This document shows, piece by piece, positions 17,154-24,468 of a stretch of DNA of 64,000 bases (the first letter of the stretch is position 1; each line of letters opens with the position of its first letter). The translations under genes and the position numbers were made by a program. The notes beneath the pieces are model-generated. The model was not told where the DNA came from. It searched no databases and saw only the letters and a list, made by a program, of their open reading frames with translations. Source of the DNA: Clostridiales bacterium (GTDB taxonomy: Bacteria; Bacillota; Clostridia; Oscillospirales; Acutalibacteraceae); assembly GCA_012839185.1 (NCBI GenBank), contig DUNU01000001.1, positions 20,640-84,639 on the forward strand. Reading direction: 5' to 3'.

Positions 17154-18443
17154 ATGACTGATATATTTTCAAGTATTCCCGATGTGATAAACCGAGAATA
17201 TTCGGAATATGAAATTAAAAAAGATATAGCAATGCGGCGTTATGATAATTTGTCTTATGATGATTATTTAGCCCAATGCAAAGCTATTGAAAATCAAGGT
17301 TTCATTCTTTATGACGAAAATATAATCAAAGACAACCATCATCGCACATATATCAAAGAGTTCTTTCTGCATATATATTTTGTCGAAACTGAAAAAACAT
17401 TGCGAATTGTTGTTGACAAAGTTAGTGAGAAATATGCAACCTCTCAGGAGGATTGTGAAAATATTTATCACTCTGTTTTATGGCAATATGAAGTTGACCA
17501 TTCATTGATTGATTGCGGTATGTGTTATATTATCCGTTGCTGTGACGGCAGTTTTTTTGTGATTGACAGTGCACATATGTTATCTTCCTTTGATAATATA
17601 AGAATAATCAAATTTTTAAGACAACTCAATAACGGTGAAAAACCTCTTGTATCAGGCTGGTATTTTTCCCACAGCCATGACGACCATGTCGCAAAATTTC
17701 TTGATATTCTTGATTATAACAGGGATGAGATTGATATAGAATGTATTTACTATAACTTCCCGCCAGTAACGCACAGGGACAATGACTGTTGGGGTGAAAA
17801 CACCCGAAGAATGACAACAAGATTTGAGGAAACCGTAATTAAACATCCCGATATTAAAAAGGTTATTTTGCATACCGGACAGCGATTTTTTGTCCGCAAT
17901 CTTGAGTTTGTTGTCTTATGTACGCACGAGGATGTTTTTCCGAATAGTCTTGAAGATTATAATAATTCATCAACCGCTTTGATGATGACGGCAAACAGAA
18001 GTAAAGTGCTGTTTCCCGGAGATTGTTCCGACGAGAGTGATAAAATTTTGGTTGGCAGATATGGTGATTATCTTAAAACTGACATTGTTCAGATTTCTCA
18101 TCACGGACATCAGGGTACTTCATGTGAATTTTATCGTTTGGCGGCTGCAAAGTGTGCTTTATTTCCGATAACTCAAATAAAATTTGACGAAGAATTGCCG
18201 AAGCAAAAGCCCAATCGGCTTGCAATAGAATTAGCCGAAGAATATCATATTGCGTCAAACGGAACGGCACAAATTCCATTACCCTACAAATCCGGTCAGA
18301 CAAAAATATTCCCCGATGAAACTTTTGAGGATTTTTATGCGATATATGAATTGTGGAAATATGATTATACGACCGAATATAAGCAGAAATTATATGAAGA
18401 ATTCTTAAAACGCAGAAGCCTTCCGAAACCGGAATGTTTGTAA
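17154..18443 (+). CDS. Metallo-beta-lactamase-fold hydrolase
   Basis: A 429-aa protein whose C-terminal two thirds is a metallo-beta-lactamase fold. The metal motif HSHDDH is at residues 173-178; further ligand regions are VLFPGDCSDE and QISHHGHQGT, close to the ComEC-type branch. The first 130 residues are a family-specific extension with no motif I recognise. There is no signal peptide or membrane segment, so it is a cytoplasmic hydrolase of unknown substrate. GGAGGTGATT stands before the ATG. It heads a short operon with an alkyltransferase-like gene 15 nt behind it and a GH43 gene after that, which does not reveal its substrate. Confidence 0.82.
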   Translation: MTDIFSSIPDVINREYSEYEIKKDIAMRRYDNLSYDDYLAQCKAIENQGFILYDENIIKDNHHRTYIKEFFLHIYFVETEKTLRIVVDKVSEKYATSQEDCENIYHSVLWQYEVDHSLIDCGMCYIIRCCDGSFFVIDSAHMLSSFDNIRIIKFLRQLNNGEKPLVSGWYFSHSHDDHVAKFLDILDYNRDEIDIECIYYNFPPVTHRDNDCWGENTRRMTTRFEETVIKHPDIKKVILHTGQRFFVRNLEFVVLCTHEDVFPNSLEDYNNSSTALMMTANRSKVLFPGDCSDESDKILVGRYGDYLKTDIVQISHHGHQGTSCEFYRLAAAKCALFPITQIKFDEELPKQKPNRLAIELAEEYHIASNGTAQIPLPYKSGQTKIFPDETFEDFYAIYELWKYDYTTEYKQKLYEEFLKRRSLPKPECL

Positions 18444-18458
18444 GGAGGGTGATATAAT

Positions 18459-18770
18459 TTGGCAAAAGAGAAATCGGTATTTGAAATGATATATGAAATT
18501 GTGAAGAAGATTCCGAAAGGCAAGGTTGCAACTTATGGGCAAGTCGCATTTTTAGCGGGAAATCCCCGCTGGGCAAGAGTTGTCGGTTATGCTCTTCATA
18601 ATAATCCCGATCCGGAAAATATACCCTGTCATCGCGTTGTAAACCGAAAAGGCGAAGTGTCAAAAGCATTTGTATTCGGCGGTGCAAATATGCAAGTGGA
18701 ACTGCTTGAAAAGGAAGGCGTTGTCTTCAATTCGGACGGCAAAATTGATTTGGAAAAATACGGAATTTAA
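18459..18770 (+). CDS. Alkyltransferase-like DNA repair protein (MGMT C-terminal family)
   Basis: A 103-aa protein matching only the C-terminal DNA-binding domain of O6-alkylguanine-DNA alkyltransferase: KGKVATYGQVAFLAG (helix-turn-helix), then the active-site motif IPCHRVV with C57 intact. Many small family members have Trp instead of Cys here and only flip and flag damage; with Cys kept, weak transferase activity is possible. It starts at TTG 18459, chosen because AAGGAGGG, overlapping the previous stop codon, is placed for it and no ATG fits. Confidence 0.85.
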   Translation: MAKEKSVFEMIYEIVKKIPKGKVATYGQVAFLAGNPRWARVVGYALHNNPDPENIPCHRVVNRKGEVSKAFVFGGANMQVELLEKEGVVFNSDGKIDLEKYGI

Positions 18771-18787
18771 TTTAACAGGAGAATACT

Positions 18788-19693
18788 ATGGCATATTTGT
18801 TTAGTTATTTTTCATCGGCTGAAAGCGGAGACTTGGAGAAAATTTGGTTTGCGGTCAGTCGTGACGGGCTTCATTGGCAGGACATTAACAACAAAGAACC
18901 AATAATTGAGTCAACTCTCGGAACAAAGGGTATTCGTGATCCCTTCATTGTTTACGACGATAAGACGAAGAAATATTATATGCTTGCCACCGATTTGGAA
19001 ACATCAGAGGGTAATTGGGGTGAGTATGTTAAAACCGGAAGCCGTTCGATTCGCATTTGGGATTCGGAGGATTTAATCAATTGGAGCGATGAAAGATTAG
19101 TCGAAGTTGCAGTTGAAAATGCGGGTTGTGCATGGGCTCCCGAAGCGGTATTTTGCAAAGAGAAAGACAGTTGGTTTGTTTTCTGGGCATCTTGTGTCAA
19201 AGAAGAAGACGACGAAAATCCCAAACAAAGAATTTACGGTGCTTTTACTGATGATTTCATAACATTTTCTCCGACATTTAAGTTTATCGACAAAGAAGTT
19301 GATGTGATTGACACCAACATTGTTTGGAGCAACGGCTACTATTATCGAATTTCCAAGGACGAAACCATCAAGGCGATTATGATTGAGAGAAGTCCCGTGC
19401 TTATTCCCGAAAATATTGATGATTGGGAAGTTGTTGAGGCAGAAGTTCCGAATAATTTTTTAGGTCTGGAAGGTCCCGAAGTTTATTACTTGAGAGAACA
19501 GAAGAAATGGTGTTTGATTGCAGATCAGTATTGGGGGAATAAGGGTTATTTGCCGATGGTTACGGATGATTTAGGCAGCGGTGATTTCAGGGTATTAAAT
19601 CCCGATGAATATGACTTCGGAGAACTCAAAAAACGACACGGCGGAGTGATTGAAATTCCCGATGAGCTTTATTCCATTTTGCTAAAACTGTAA
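18788..19693 (+). CDS. Glycoside hydrolase family 43-like enzyme
   Basis: A 301-aa five-bladed propeller enzyme. GIRDPFIVYDD near residue 42 carries the typical GH43 RDPFI signature. Later blades show APEAVF, DVIDTNIVW and FLGLEGPEVYYL, the last containing a candidate general-acid glutamate. There is no signal peptide. Characterised relatives remove arabinofuranosyl or xylosyl units; this member could act on other furanosides. AGGAG stands 7 nt before the ATG and the gene begins 17 nt after the alkyltransferase-like gene, so it is probably cotranscribed. Confidence 0.8.
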   Translation: MAYLFSYFSSAESGDLEKIWFAVSRDGLHWQDINNKEPIIESTLGTKGIRDPFIVYDDKTKKYYMLATDLETSEGNWGEYVKTGSRSIRIWDSEDLINWSDERLVEVAVENAGCAWAPEAVFCKEKDSWFVFWASCVKEEDDENPKQRIYGAFTDDFITFSPTFKFIDKEVDVIDTNIVWSNGYYYRISKDETIKAIMIERSPVLIPENIDDWEVVEAEVPNNFLGLEGPEVYYLREQKKWCLIADQYWGNKGYLPMVTDDLGSGDFRVLNPDEYDFGELKKRHGGVIEIPDELYSILLKL

Positions 19694-19735
19694 AAGCGAA
19701 ATACAACGCAATGCAAGAAAAAATAAATACATACT

Positions 19736-20009
19736 GACTGTTGCTCTGTTCCGCTCGTTCTTCAAATCCCTAACAGTATGAGTAAAAAAACATAACCGAT
19801 AACTAAACTATCGGTTATATTTGTTGGCGGAGAGCATGGGATTTGACTCGCACGACCTCGACGGTCGTTTGGTCGCTCGCGGTCACAACAGTCCACCGGA
19901 CTATTGCTCTGTTCCGCTCGTTCTTCAAATCCCTCACAGTATGAGTAAAAAAACATAACCGATAACTAAACTATCGGTTATATTTGTTGGCGGAGAGCAT
20001 GGGATTTGA
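19736..20009 (-). repeat. tRNA-Ser 3'-end repeat element, tandem 1.7 copies
   Basis: Two direct copies of 111 bp (19736-19846 and 19899-20009) with a 163-bp period; I count two mismatches between them. Read on the minus strand, a unit is: the last 22 nt of tRNA-Ser(GGA) including CCA (real end 19988-20009, extra copy 19825-19846), a terminator hairpin, then a GC-richer core of about 100 bp with hairpins AACAGTCC/GGACTGTT and CGACC/GGTCG. The core begins with GGGATTTGA and ends with TCAAATCCC, an inverted repeat matching half of the tRNA T arm. The second unit breaks off at 19736. The same element stands behind tRNA-Ser(GCU) at 21430-21615. Confidence 0.88.
19946..19980 (-). terminator. Terminator of tRNA-Ser(GGA)
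   Basis: On the minus strand AACCGATA and TATCGGTT (arms 19957-19964 and 19972-19979) are followed by ATGTTTTTTT. An identical hairpin in the second repeat unit lies at 19794-19816. The stem also faces the GH43 gene and may stop its transcript. Confidence 0.85.
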
Positions 20010-20078
20010 ACCCACGAAACCTGTTACGGTTTACACGATTTCCAATCGTGCTCCTTCGGCCAGCTCGGACAACTCTCC
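19988..20078 (-). tRNA. tRNA-Ser (GGA)
   Basis: The minus strand gives a class II tRNA of 91 nt: acceptor GGAGAGT with GCTCTCC, anticodon arm CACGA-TTGGAAA-TCGTG (anticodon GGA), a long variable arm (TAAACCGTAACAGGTTT), T arm GTGGG-TTCAAAT-CCCAT and an encoded CCA. It lies 49 nt downstream of rpmA in the same orientation and may be partly cotranscribed with it. Confidence 0.95.
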
Positions 20079-20085
20079 ATAGAAA

Positions 20086-20113
20086 AATCAGAAACTCAAT
20101 AGAGATCCTGATT
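20086..20113 (-). terminator. Weak hairpin behind rpmA
   Basis: On the minus strand AATCAG...CTGATT with an inner CTC/GAG pair is followed by TTTCT, between rpmA and tRNA-Ser(GGA). Probably a weak terminator or processing site. Confidence 0.4.
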
Positions 20114-20127
20114 AAAAAGCAGATTGA

Positions 20128-20406
20128 TTAAGCTTCGTAAATAGAAACCTTTTTACGATCTTTGCCTAAACGTTCAAAGCGGACAACACCGGTCTTGAGA
20201 GCAAAGAGTGTATCATCTTTACCCTTGCCGACATTTGAACCCGGATGAATGCGTGTACCACGCTGACGAACAAGAATGGTGCCTGCGTTGACTGTCTGAC
20301 CGTCGGCACGCTTCGGACCAAGCCTCTTGGATTCGGAGTCACGTCCGTTACGGGTTGAACCCATACCTTTTTTGTGAGCAAAAAGCTGAATATTGATTCT
20401 GATCAT
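20128..20406 (-). CDS. rpmA: 50S ribosomal protein L27 with cleavable N-terminus
   Basis: A 92-aa bL27. The body shows [21 protein letters not shown] and [23 protein letters not shown], diagnostic for the family. The first nine residues (MIRINIQLF) are the Firmicutes-type extension ahead of AHKKG. In Staphylococcus aureus the corresponding extension is removed by the protease Prp, exposing the residues that reach the peptidyl transferase centre. The prp gene sits directly upstream, so the same maturation is expected here. It is third in the rplU-prp-rpmA operon. Confidence 0.98.
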   Translation of the reverse strand: MIRINIQLFAHKKGMGSTRNGRDSESKRLGPKRADGQTVNAGTILVRQRGTRIHPGSNVGKGKDDTLFALKTGVVRFERLGKDRKKVSIYEA

Positions 20407-20409
20407 AAT

Positions 20410-20721
20410 CTATACCTCCGTAGTAACAGTTAAAAATTGAGAATAATCTTTAGAAAGTTCAGTTAAATGTAATCTGAGACCTTCTAAAACATCCGTAGCA
20501 CTTTTTGACGGTGAGTCAATGGATACCGTTAAAAGCCCATCTTTTACAATCACTTTACAATCGATATTCATTATATCGGTCAAAGTGTTTGCAGTGCAAA
20601 TAGCTGCGGAGGAAACTGCGGAGCAAACAATATCTTTTCCGTATTCTCCTGCATTTGCATGACCTTTTATAGTAAATGCATTAATTTTACCGTCATTGTA
20701 ACGGAATAAAGCGTGAATCAT
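20410..20721 (-). CDS. prp: Ribosomal-processing cysteine protease Prp
   Basis: A 103-aa protein between L21 and L27, the invariant location of Prp in Firmicutes. The catalytic His is in FTIKGHANAGEYGKD and the catalytic Cys in DIVCSAVSSAA; this GHA...C spacing is the family hallmark. Prp trims the N-terminal extension of L27 next door. Its ATG shares the final A of the rplU stop codon (TAATG), so translation is coupled, and rpmA starts 3 nt after its stop. Confidence 0.95.
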   Translation of the reverse strand: MIHALFRYNDGKINAFTIKGHANAGEYGKDIVCSAVSSAAICTANTLTDIMNIDCKVIVKDGLLTVSIDSPSKSATDVLEGLRLHLTELSKDYSQFLTVTTEV

Positions 20722-21032
20722 TAAGCGTTAATAGCCGTGATTTCGACCTTTGTATAAAGCTGGCGGTGGCCGAGTTTACGCTTAGCGTTCTTCTTGGGCT
20801 TATAAGTCATAACAGTGATTTTCTTAGCTTTGCCTGTCTTGACAACATTTGCTGTAACAGTAGCACCTGCTACATAGGGAGCACCGACTTTGATGCCGTC
20901 TTCAGTTCCGACTGCAACAACCTTATCAAAGGTGTATTCGCTGTCGTTTTCAGCATCGAGCTTTTCAATGTAAATAACATCGCCGTTAGATACTTTGTAC
21001 TGCTTTCCGCCGGTTTCGATAATTGCGTACAT
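20721..21032 (-). CDS. rplU: 50S ribosomal protein L21
   Basis: A 103-aa bL21 beginning [14 protein letters not shown], with the family C-terminus [22 protein letters not shown] use the ATG at 21032; the longer frame from 21074 would swallow the leader hairpin. GTAGGA stands about 7 nt before the start. It heads the rplU-prp-rpmA operon and is probably controlled through the leader upstream. Confidence 0.98.
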   Translation of the reverse strand: MYAIIETGGKQYKVSNGDVIYIEKLDAENDSEYTFDKVVAVGTEDGIKVGAPYVAGATVTANVVKTGKAKKITVMTYKPKKNAKRKLGHRQLYTKVEITAINA

Positions 21033-21039
21033 AATATTT

Positions 21040-21105
21040 CCTACCTTTACAAGTATTCGCTGTTGTAGGTGCAATGCTTAAAACCTACTCCAAGCGTTAG
21101 CCTTT
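21040..21105 (-). ncRNA. L21-leader-like structured 5' UTR
   Basis: The UTR between the rplU promoter and start codon contains GTAGGT...ACCTAC (arms 21088-21083 and 21070-21065 on the minus strand) followed by CAACAGCGAATACTTGT. This resembles, from memory, the L21 leader of Firmicutes, thought to mediate ribosomal-protein autoregulation. I could not run a covariance model. Confidence 0.55.
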
Positions 21106-21107
21106 CG

Positions 21108-21136
21108 ATTATATTACAAAAATAGTAAAATGTCAA
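21108..21136 (-). promoter_or_regulatory. Sigma-A promoter of rplU-prp-rpmA
   Basis: On the minus strand TTGACA (21136-21131), 17 bp, TATAAT (21113-21108): perfect consensus, suiting a highly expressed ribosomal operon. Confidence 0.88.
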
Positions 21137-21178
21137 GTACTTTTTGCGAATTATTTTCCAAACAAAACGAAAAAAGTA

Positions 21179-21207
21179 TTGACAAAAGCTCAAATACATG
21201 ATAAAAT
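21179..21207 (+). promoter_or_regulatory. Promoter of the tRNA-Ser pair
   Basis: TTGACA (21179-21184), 17 bp, TAAAAT (21202-21207), 41 nt before tRNA-Ser(UGA) and divergent from the rplU promoter. Confidence 0.78.
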
Positions 21208-21248
21208 ACCAAGGCAGTAATGGTGAAAAGCACAATTACTAACTAAAT

Positions 21249-21337
21249 GGAGAGATACCGAAGTGGTTATAACGGAACGGTCTTGAAAACCGTCGTACCT
21301 TAGGGTACCGTGGGTTCGAATCCCACTCTCTCCGCCA
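21249..21337 (+). tRNA. tRNA-Ser (UGA)
   Basis: Class II tRNA of 89 nt: acceptor GGAGAGA/TCTCTCC, anticodon arm ACGGT-CTTGAAA-ACCGT (anticodon TGA), long variable arm, T arm GTGGG-TTCGAAT-CCCAC, encoded CCA. It has no copy of the repeat element behind it, being followed after 23 nt by tRNA-Ser(GCU). Confidence 0.96.
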
Positions 21338-21360
21338 TTTTACAATTAATTCGTATTTTT

Positions 21361-21451
21361 GGAGAAGTACCCAAGAGGCCGAAGGGGCTCCCCTGCTAAG
21401 GGAGTAGTATGGGAAACCGTAGCGAGGGTTCAAATCCCTCCTTCTCCGCCA
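21361..21451 (+). tRNA. tRNA-Ser (GCU)
   Basis: Class II tRNA of 91 nt: acceptor GGAGAAG/CTTCTCC, anticodon arm CTCCC-CTGCTAA-GGGAG (anticodon GCT), long variable arm, T arm GAGGG-TTCAAAT-CCCTC, encoded CCA. Its last 22 nt recur 164 bp downstream (21594-21615). Confidence 0.96.
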
Positions 21452-21459
21452 ACAAATAT

Positions 21460-21493
21460 AACCGATAGTTTAGTTTATCGGTTATGTTTTTTT
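21460..21493 (+). terminator. Terminator of tRNA-Ser(GCU)
   Basis: AACCGATA (21460-21467) pairs with TATCGGTT (21476-21483), followed by ATGTTTTTTT. It forms the first part of the repeat element. Confidence 0.88.
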
Positions 21494-21622
21494 ACTCATA
21501 CTGTGAGGGATTTGAAGAACGAGCGGAACAGAGCAACAGTCCGGTGGACTGTTGTGACCGCGAGCGACCAAGCGACCGTCGAGGTCGTACGAGTCAAATC
21601 CCTCCTTCTCCGCCATATAAGC

Positions 21623-21658
21623 AACTGATAGTTGAGTTATATCGGTTGTTTATTTTTT
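21623..21658 (+). terminator. Second terminator-like hairpin of the repeat
   Basis: AACTGATA (21623-21630) pairs with TATCGGTT (21640-21647) with one G-T pair, followed by GTTTATTTTTT. It follows the extra tRNA 3' end exactly as the first terminator follows the real one. Confidence 0.7.
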
Positions 21659-21844
21659 GCAAATGTTATTTTGACTTTAAAGCTTTTCTTTATTCTACTA
21701 ACGCCGGCGACACAAGGCGTTCTTGCTACTCTGTTTATTGTTAGGAGTTTTACGTTTATGGAACAACAATTAACAAATTTTTTGAACTAAAATCTTGTTA
21801 ATGCCATTTTTTATGATATTTTACATATATTTTACAATATTTGC

Positions 21845-21873
21845 TTTACAATTTTAAGCTTTTGTGATATAAT
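21845..21873 (+). promoter_or_regulatory. Promoter of the SDR gene
   Basis: TTTACA (21845-21850), 17 bp, TATAAT (21868-21873). The 5' UTR is about 100 nt with no obvious riboswitch fold. Confidence 0.75.
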
Positions 21874-21979
21874 TATATTGTCGATATTTCTTGGAAGATA
21901 TGTTTGGACAGGTAGACTGTTCTGATCTGAAACAGAAAACGACAGAAAAGCCTAATAATAATTTTTAGGAGGTAAGCTT

Positions 21980-22750
21980 ATGAAAAGAATGGAAGGAAAG
22001 GTTGCTGTTATCACTGGTGCCGGAAACGGTATGGGTAAAGCAACTGCTGAATTGTTCTTAGAAGAAGGTGCAAAAGTAGTCGGTGTTGACATTGCAAAGG
22101 GAACGCTGGATTATCTTAATGAAAACGCAGACGGTCTTGCTGTTTATGCTGACATAACAACAAACTCCGGCATTGAAGACATTGCTGTCAAGGCTATGGA
22201 GAAGTTCGGTCGCATTGATGTTTTGTGTAATATAGCAGGTATCAATGATCTTTGCAGAACAATGGATGAAACAACGGAAGAGGTATGGGACAGGGTTATC
22301 AATTTGGACTTAAAAGCTCCCTTTATGCTTTCAAAGCGTATAGTTGCTGAGATGGTAAAAAATTCCGGCAATAAGAAAGGTGCGATTCTGAACATAGGTT
22401 CTTTGGCTGCCTATGCCGGTAATCATGGACCCAGCTATTCTGCGGCGAAGCACGGCTTGGTAGGTCTGACGATGTCTATGGCGGTCGGTCTTATTCAACA
22501 AGGTATAAGAACAAACTGTATCCATCCGGGTGGAGTAAAGACAGACATTGAAACCCATTCAGGTGGAAAATATAGCGAAAAAGGTATGCAGATGCTTATA
22601 GACATTACCGGAAAATGGCCGGCAAACATCGGTGGTTACGCAGATACTATCGATATTGCAAGGGCTGCCTTGTTCCTGTGCAGTGATGAATCAAATCACA
22701 TTAACGGAGCGTTCCTGCCTGTTGATAATGGCATGTCTGTATCCGGCTAA
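21980..22750 (+). CDS. Short-chain dehydrogenase/reductase (SDR)
   Basis: A 256-aa classical SDR. The cofactor motif TGAGNGMG is near residue 13, with D38-containing VVGVDIAKG suggesting NAD(H). NIAG, the catalytic Ser in NIGSLAAYAG and YSAAK (Tyr/Lys) are all present, as is the PGGVKTDI loop and a C-terminal DNGMSVSG. It reduces or oxidises a small carbonyl/alcohol compound; the substrate is unknown (steroids, bile acids and sugars are all handled by relatives). AGGAGG stands before the ATG. It is monocistronic with its own promoter and terminator and lies between two copies of the tRNA-Ser 3'-end repeat, so it may be a recent insertion. Confidence 0.9.
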   Translation: MKRMEGKVAVITGAGNGMGKATAELFLEEGAKVVGVDIAKGTLDYLNENADGLAVYADITTNSGIEDIAVKAMEKFGRIDVLCNIAGINDLCRTMDETTEEVWDRVINLDLKAPFMLSKRIVAEMVKNSGNKKGAILNIGSLAAYAGNHGPSYSAAKHGLVGLTMSMAVGLIQQGIRTNCIHPGGVKTDIETHSGGKYSEKGMQMLIDITGKWPANIGGYADTIDIARAALFLCSDESNHINGAFLPVDNGMSVSG

Positions 22751-22793
22751 TGCGATATAATCTTTATATAAGCATAGCTATTTTTAGATAGAG

Positions 22794-22840
22794 CTGTCTC
22801 ACTTATAACTTTAATTTAAGTGAGATTAGCTTTGTTTTAT
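22794..22840 (+). terminator. Terminator of the SDR gene
   Basis: TCTCACTT (22797-22804) pairs with AAGTGAGA (22818-22825), extended by outer GCT/AGC, and is followed by TTTGTTTTATT. Confidence 0.75.
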
Positions 22841-22920
22841 TGTTTCAGTGGATATCTTTTCTTTGATTCCATCTTTTGACTACAACATCACAAAAACTTG
22901 TATCCTTAAATTTGCTGAAA

Positions 22921-23007
22921 CGACTGTCGAGATCGTGCGAGTTAAATCCTTCTTTCTCTGCTATATAAACAACCGATTGCATTTGTCATATCGGTTGTTT
23001 ATTTTTT
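22921..23007 (+). repeat. Degenerate copy of the tRNA-Ser 3'-end repeat
   Basis: This segment aligns with 21573-21658: CGACTGTCGAGATCGTGCGAG, a decayed tRNA 3' end (TTAAATCCTTCTTTCTCTGC, final CCA lost), then ATATAAACAACCGAT...ATCGGTTGTTTATTTTTT, the terminator. No tRNA body is attached. It lies in the gap 22751-23085, which otherwise holds only the SDR terminator and the upp promoter. Together with the copy at 21573-21658 it brackets the SDR gene. Confidence 0.8.
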
Positions 23008-23029
23008 ACCGAAAATTTATAAAAACTAC

Positions 23030-23059
23030 TTGACAATAGGTCGGGAAGAATGTTATAAT
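23030..23059 (+). promoter_or_regulatory. Promoter of upp
   Basis: TTGACA (23030-23035), 18 bp, TATAAT (23054-23059); GGAGG of the upp ribosome binding site follows at 23073-23077. Confidence 0.85.
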
Positions 23060-23085
23060 GAATAATAATTCCGGAGGATAATTTA

Positions 23086-23715
23086 ATGGGTAAAACAGTA
23101 ATTTTGGATCATCCGCTTATACAGCATAAACTGAGCATTCTTCGTAACAAGAACACCAGCTCTAATCAATTTCGTGCTTTAGTAAGCGAAATCGCAACAC
23201 TTATGTGCTATGAAGCCACTCGTGATATACCGCTTAAGGAAGTTGAAGTTGAAACTCCGCTTGCTATTGCAAAGACGAAGGTTATTGCAGGCAAAAAACT
23301 TGCATTCGTCCCGATTCTTCGTGCCGGTTTAGGAATGGTTGACGGTGTTTTAGCTCTTTTACCTTCTGCTCGTGTCGGTCATATCGGACTTTATCGAGAT
23401 CCGGAAACACATCAGCCTATGTCGTACTATTGTAAACTTCCTGCTGATACAAATGAGCGTGAAGTAGTCTTGCTTGATCCTATGCTTGCGACAGGTGGTT
23501 CAGCAATTGATGCTATTTCAAAGATTAAGCAACATAAAGCAAAATCAATTAAGTTTATGTGTATTATTGCAGCTCCGGAAGGCTTAAAGGCAGTCAGGGA
23601 AGTCCATCCGGATGTTGATATTTATTGTGGTGCGGTTGATGATTATCTTAATGAGCAAGCATATATTGTTCCCGGCTTGGGTGATGCCGGAGACCGTATT
23701 TTCGGCACAAAATAA
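23086..23715 (+). CDS. upp: Uracil phosphoribosyltransferase
   Basis: A 209-aa enzyme converting uracil and PRPP to UMP in pyrimidine salvage, in the cytoplasm. Near the N-terminus is [19 protein letters not shown]. The PRPP-binding loop is [14 protein letters not shown], and the C-terminal uracil-binding stretch is [16 protein letters not shown]; all are family signatures and the length is standard. It stands alone between a consensus promoter and a strong terminator. Confidence 0.98.
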   Translation: MGKTVILDHPLIQHKLSILRNKNTSSNQFRALVSEIATLMCYEATRDIPLKEVEVETPLAIAKTKVIAGKKLAFVPILRAGLGMVDGVLALLPSARVGHIGLYRDPETHQPMSYYCKLPADTNEREVVLLDPMLATGGSAIDAISKIKQHKAKSIKFMCIIAAPEGLKAVREVHPDVDIYCGAVDDYLNEQAYIVPGLGDAGDRIFGTK

Positions 23716-23725
23716 CCATTTCGTT

Positions 23726-23750
23726 GCGGAGCTTATGCTTCGCTTTTTTT
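23726..23750 (+). terminator. Terminator of upp
   Basis: GCGGAGC (23726-23732) pairs with GCTTCGC (23737-23743), loop TTAT, followed by seven T. Confidence 0.9.
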
Positions 23751-23785
23751 ATTTCTGAATAATTTTTGAATTTTTATGTTTTTGA

Positions 23786-23814
23786 TTGACAATTAAGAAC
23801 ATTTTTGTTATTAT
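23786..23814 (+). promoter_or_regulatory. Promoter of pth-mfd
   Basis: TTGACA (23786-23791), 17 bp, TATTAT (23809-23814). It overlaps any start upstream of 23850, supporting the shorter Pth. Confidence 0.75.
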
Positions 23815-23849
23815 ATATCATAGTAATATGGGAGATTGTGTATAGCAAG

Positions 23850-24467
23850 ATGTCATTTTTCCGTAAGAGAAAAAAAGAGCCTGAAATTATCCCGACCGGT
23901 CCGATTGAATATTTGATAGTCGGTTTGGGCAATCCAACAACAAAATATGAGAATACGCGACATAATACGGGACATTTATTTATTGATTATTACAGCGAGA
24001 ACAATAATTTTTCTGTTAAGAAATTGAAGTTTAAGTCATTGTATGCCGATACTATGATTAGCGGAAAGCGGTGTATTGTATTGAAACCGCAGACATATAT
24101 GAATTTAAGCGGTGAGGCAGTTCGTGATGCCGCAGAATTTTATAAGATACCGACAGAGAGAATAGTCGTAATATTTGACGATATAAATATTCCTGTCGGC
24201 AATATGAGAATTCGCAGAAAAGGCTCAGCCGGTGGTCATAACGGAATAAAGAATATCATATATCATCTCAATAGTGACAATTTCCCTCGCATAAAGATAG
24301 GTGTAGGCAAGCATAGTGAAGGGGAAGACCTTAAAGATTATGTCCTTGATGGTTTTTCAAAAGTTGAAGCTGAAGCTGTAAAGAAAGTATTTGAAGATGT
24401 TGGCAAGGCACTTGAACTGATTGTAAACGATAACATCGACGAAGCGATGAATAAGTACAGCAAGTAA
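23850..24467 (+). CDS. pth: Peptidyl-tRNA hydrolase
   Basis: A 205-aa Pth, which recycles peptidyl-tRNA released from stalled ribosomes. LIVGLGNPTTKYENTRHNTGH contains the catalytic His (H38, equivalent to His20 of E. coli). VLKPQTYMNLSGEAV, FDDINIPVGNMRIRRKGSAGGHNGIKN and the PRIKIGVG region are typical. It carries about 20 extra N-terminal residues, basic at first (MSFFRKRKKEPE). Only a distant GGGAG precedes the ATG at 23850, so a start a few codons away is possible. It is followed by mfd after 1 nt, a common Firmicutes pair. Confidence 0.96.
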   Translation: MSFFRKRKKEPEIIPTGPIEYLIVGLGNPTTKYENTRHNTGHLFIDYYSENNNFSVKKLKFKSLYADTMISGKRCIVLKPQTYMNLSGEAVRDAAEFYKIPTERIVVIFDDINIPVGNMRIRRKGSAGGHNGIKNIIYHLNSDNFPRIKIGVGKHSEGEDLKDYVLDGFSKVEAEAVKKVFEDVGKALELIVNDNIDEAMNKYSK

Positions 24468-24468
24468 T

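Larger units (their letters stand above)
21430..21658 (+). repeat. tRNA-Ser 3'-end repeat element behind tRNA-Ser(GCU)
   Basis: The 22-nt tRNA 3' end at 21430-21451 is repeated exactly at 21594-21615, with a 142-bp core between. The core differs from the one behind tRNA-Ser(GGA) at four positions by my count, whereas the repeated 22-mer matches the local tRNA (CTCCTTCTCC here, CATGCTCTCC there). Core features are a terminator hairpin, then GAGGGATTTGA (from 21504) paired end to end with TCAAATCCCTC (to 21604), with inner hairpins AACAGTCC-GGT-GGACTGTT (21535-21553) and CGACC/GGTCG (21573-21587). A second terminator-like hairpin follows the extra copy. Up to the SDR promoter I see no gene. Confidence 0.9.

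Noticed and set aside
21484..21744. Reading frame with ...RAEQSNSPVDCCDRERPSDRRG..., also present at 19762-19956
   Set aside because: It lies in the tRNA-Ser repeat element, runs through its terminator and hairpins, and has no ribosome binding site. The same peptide appears wherever the repeat occurs, so it is a by-product of the non-coding repeat.
19736..23007. Insertion sequence or integrase-bearing element behind the tRNA repeats
   Set aside because: No transposase or integrase frame lies in or between the copies, so I recorded only non-coding repeats.
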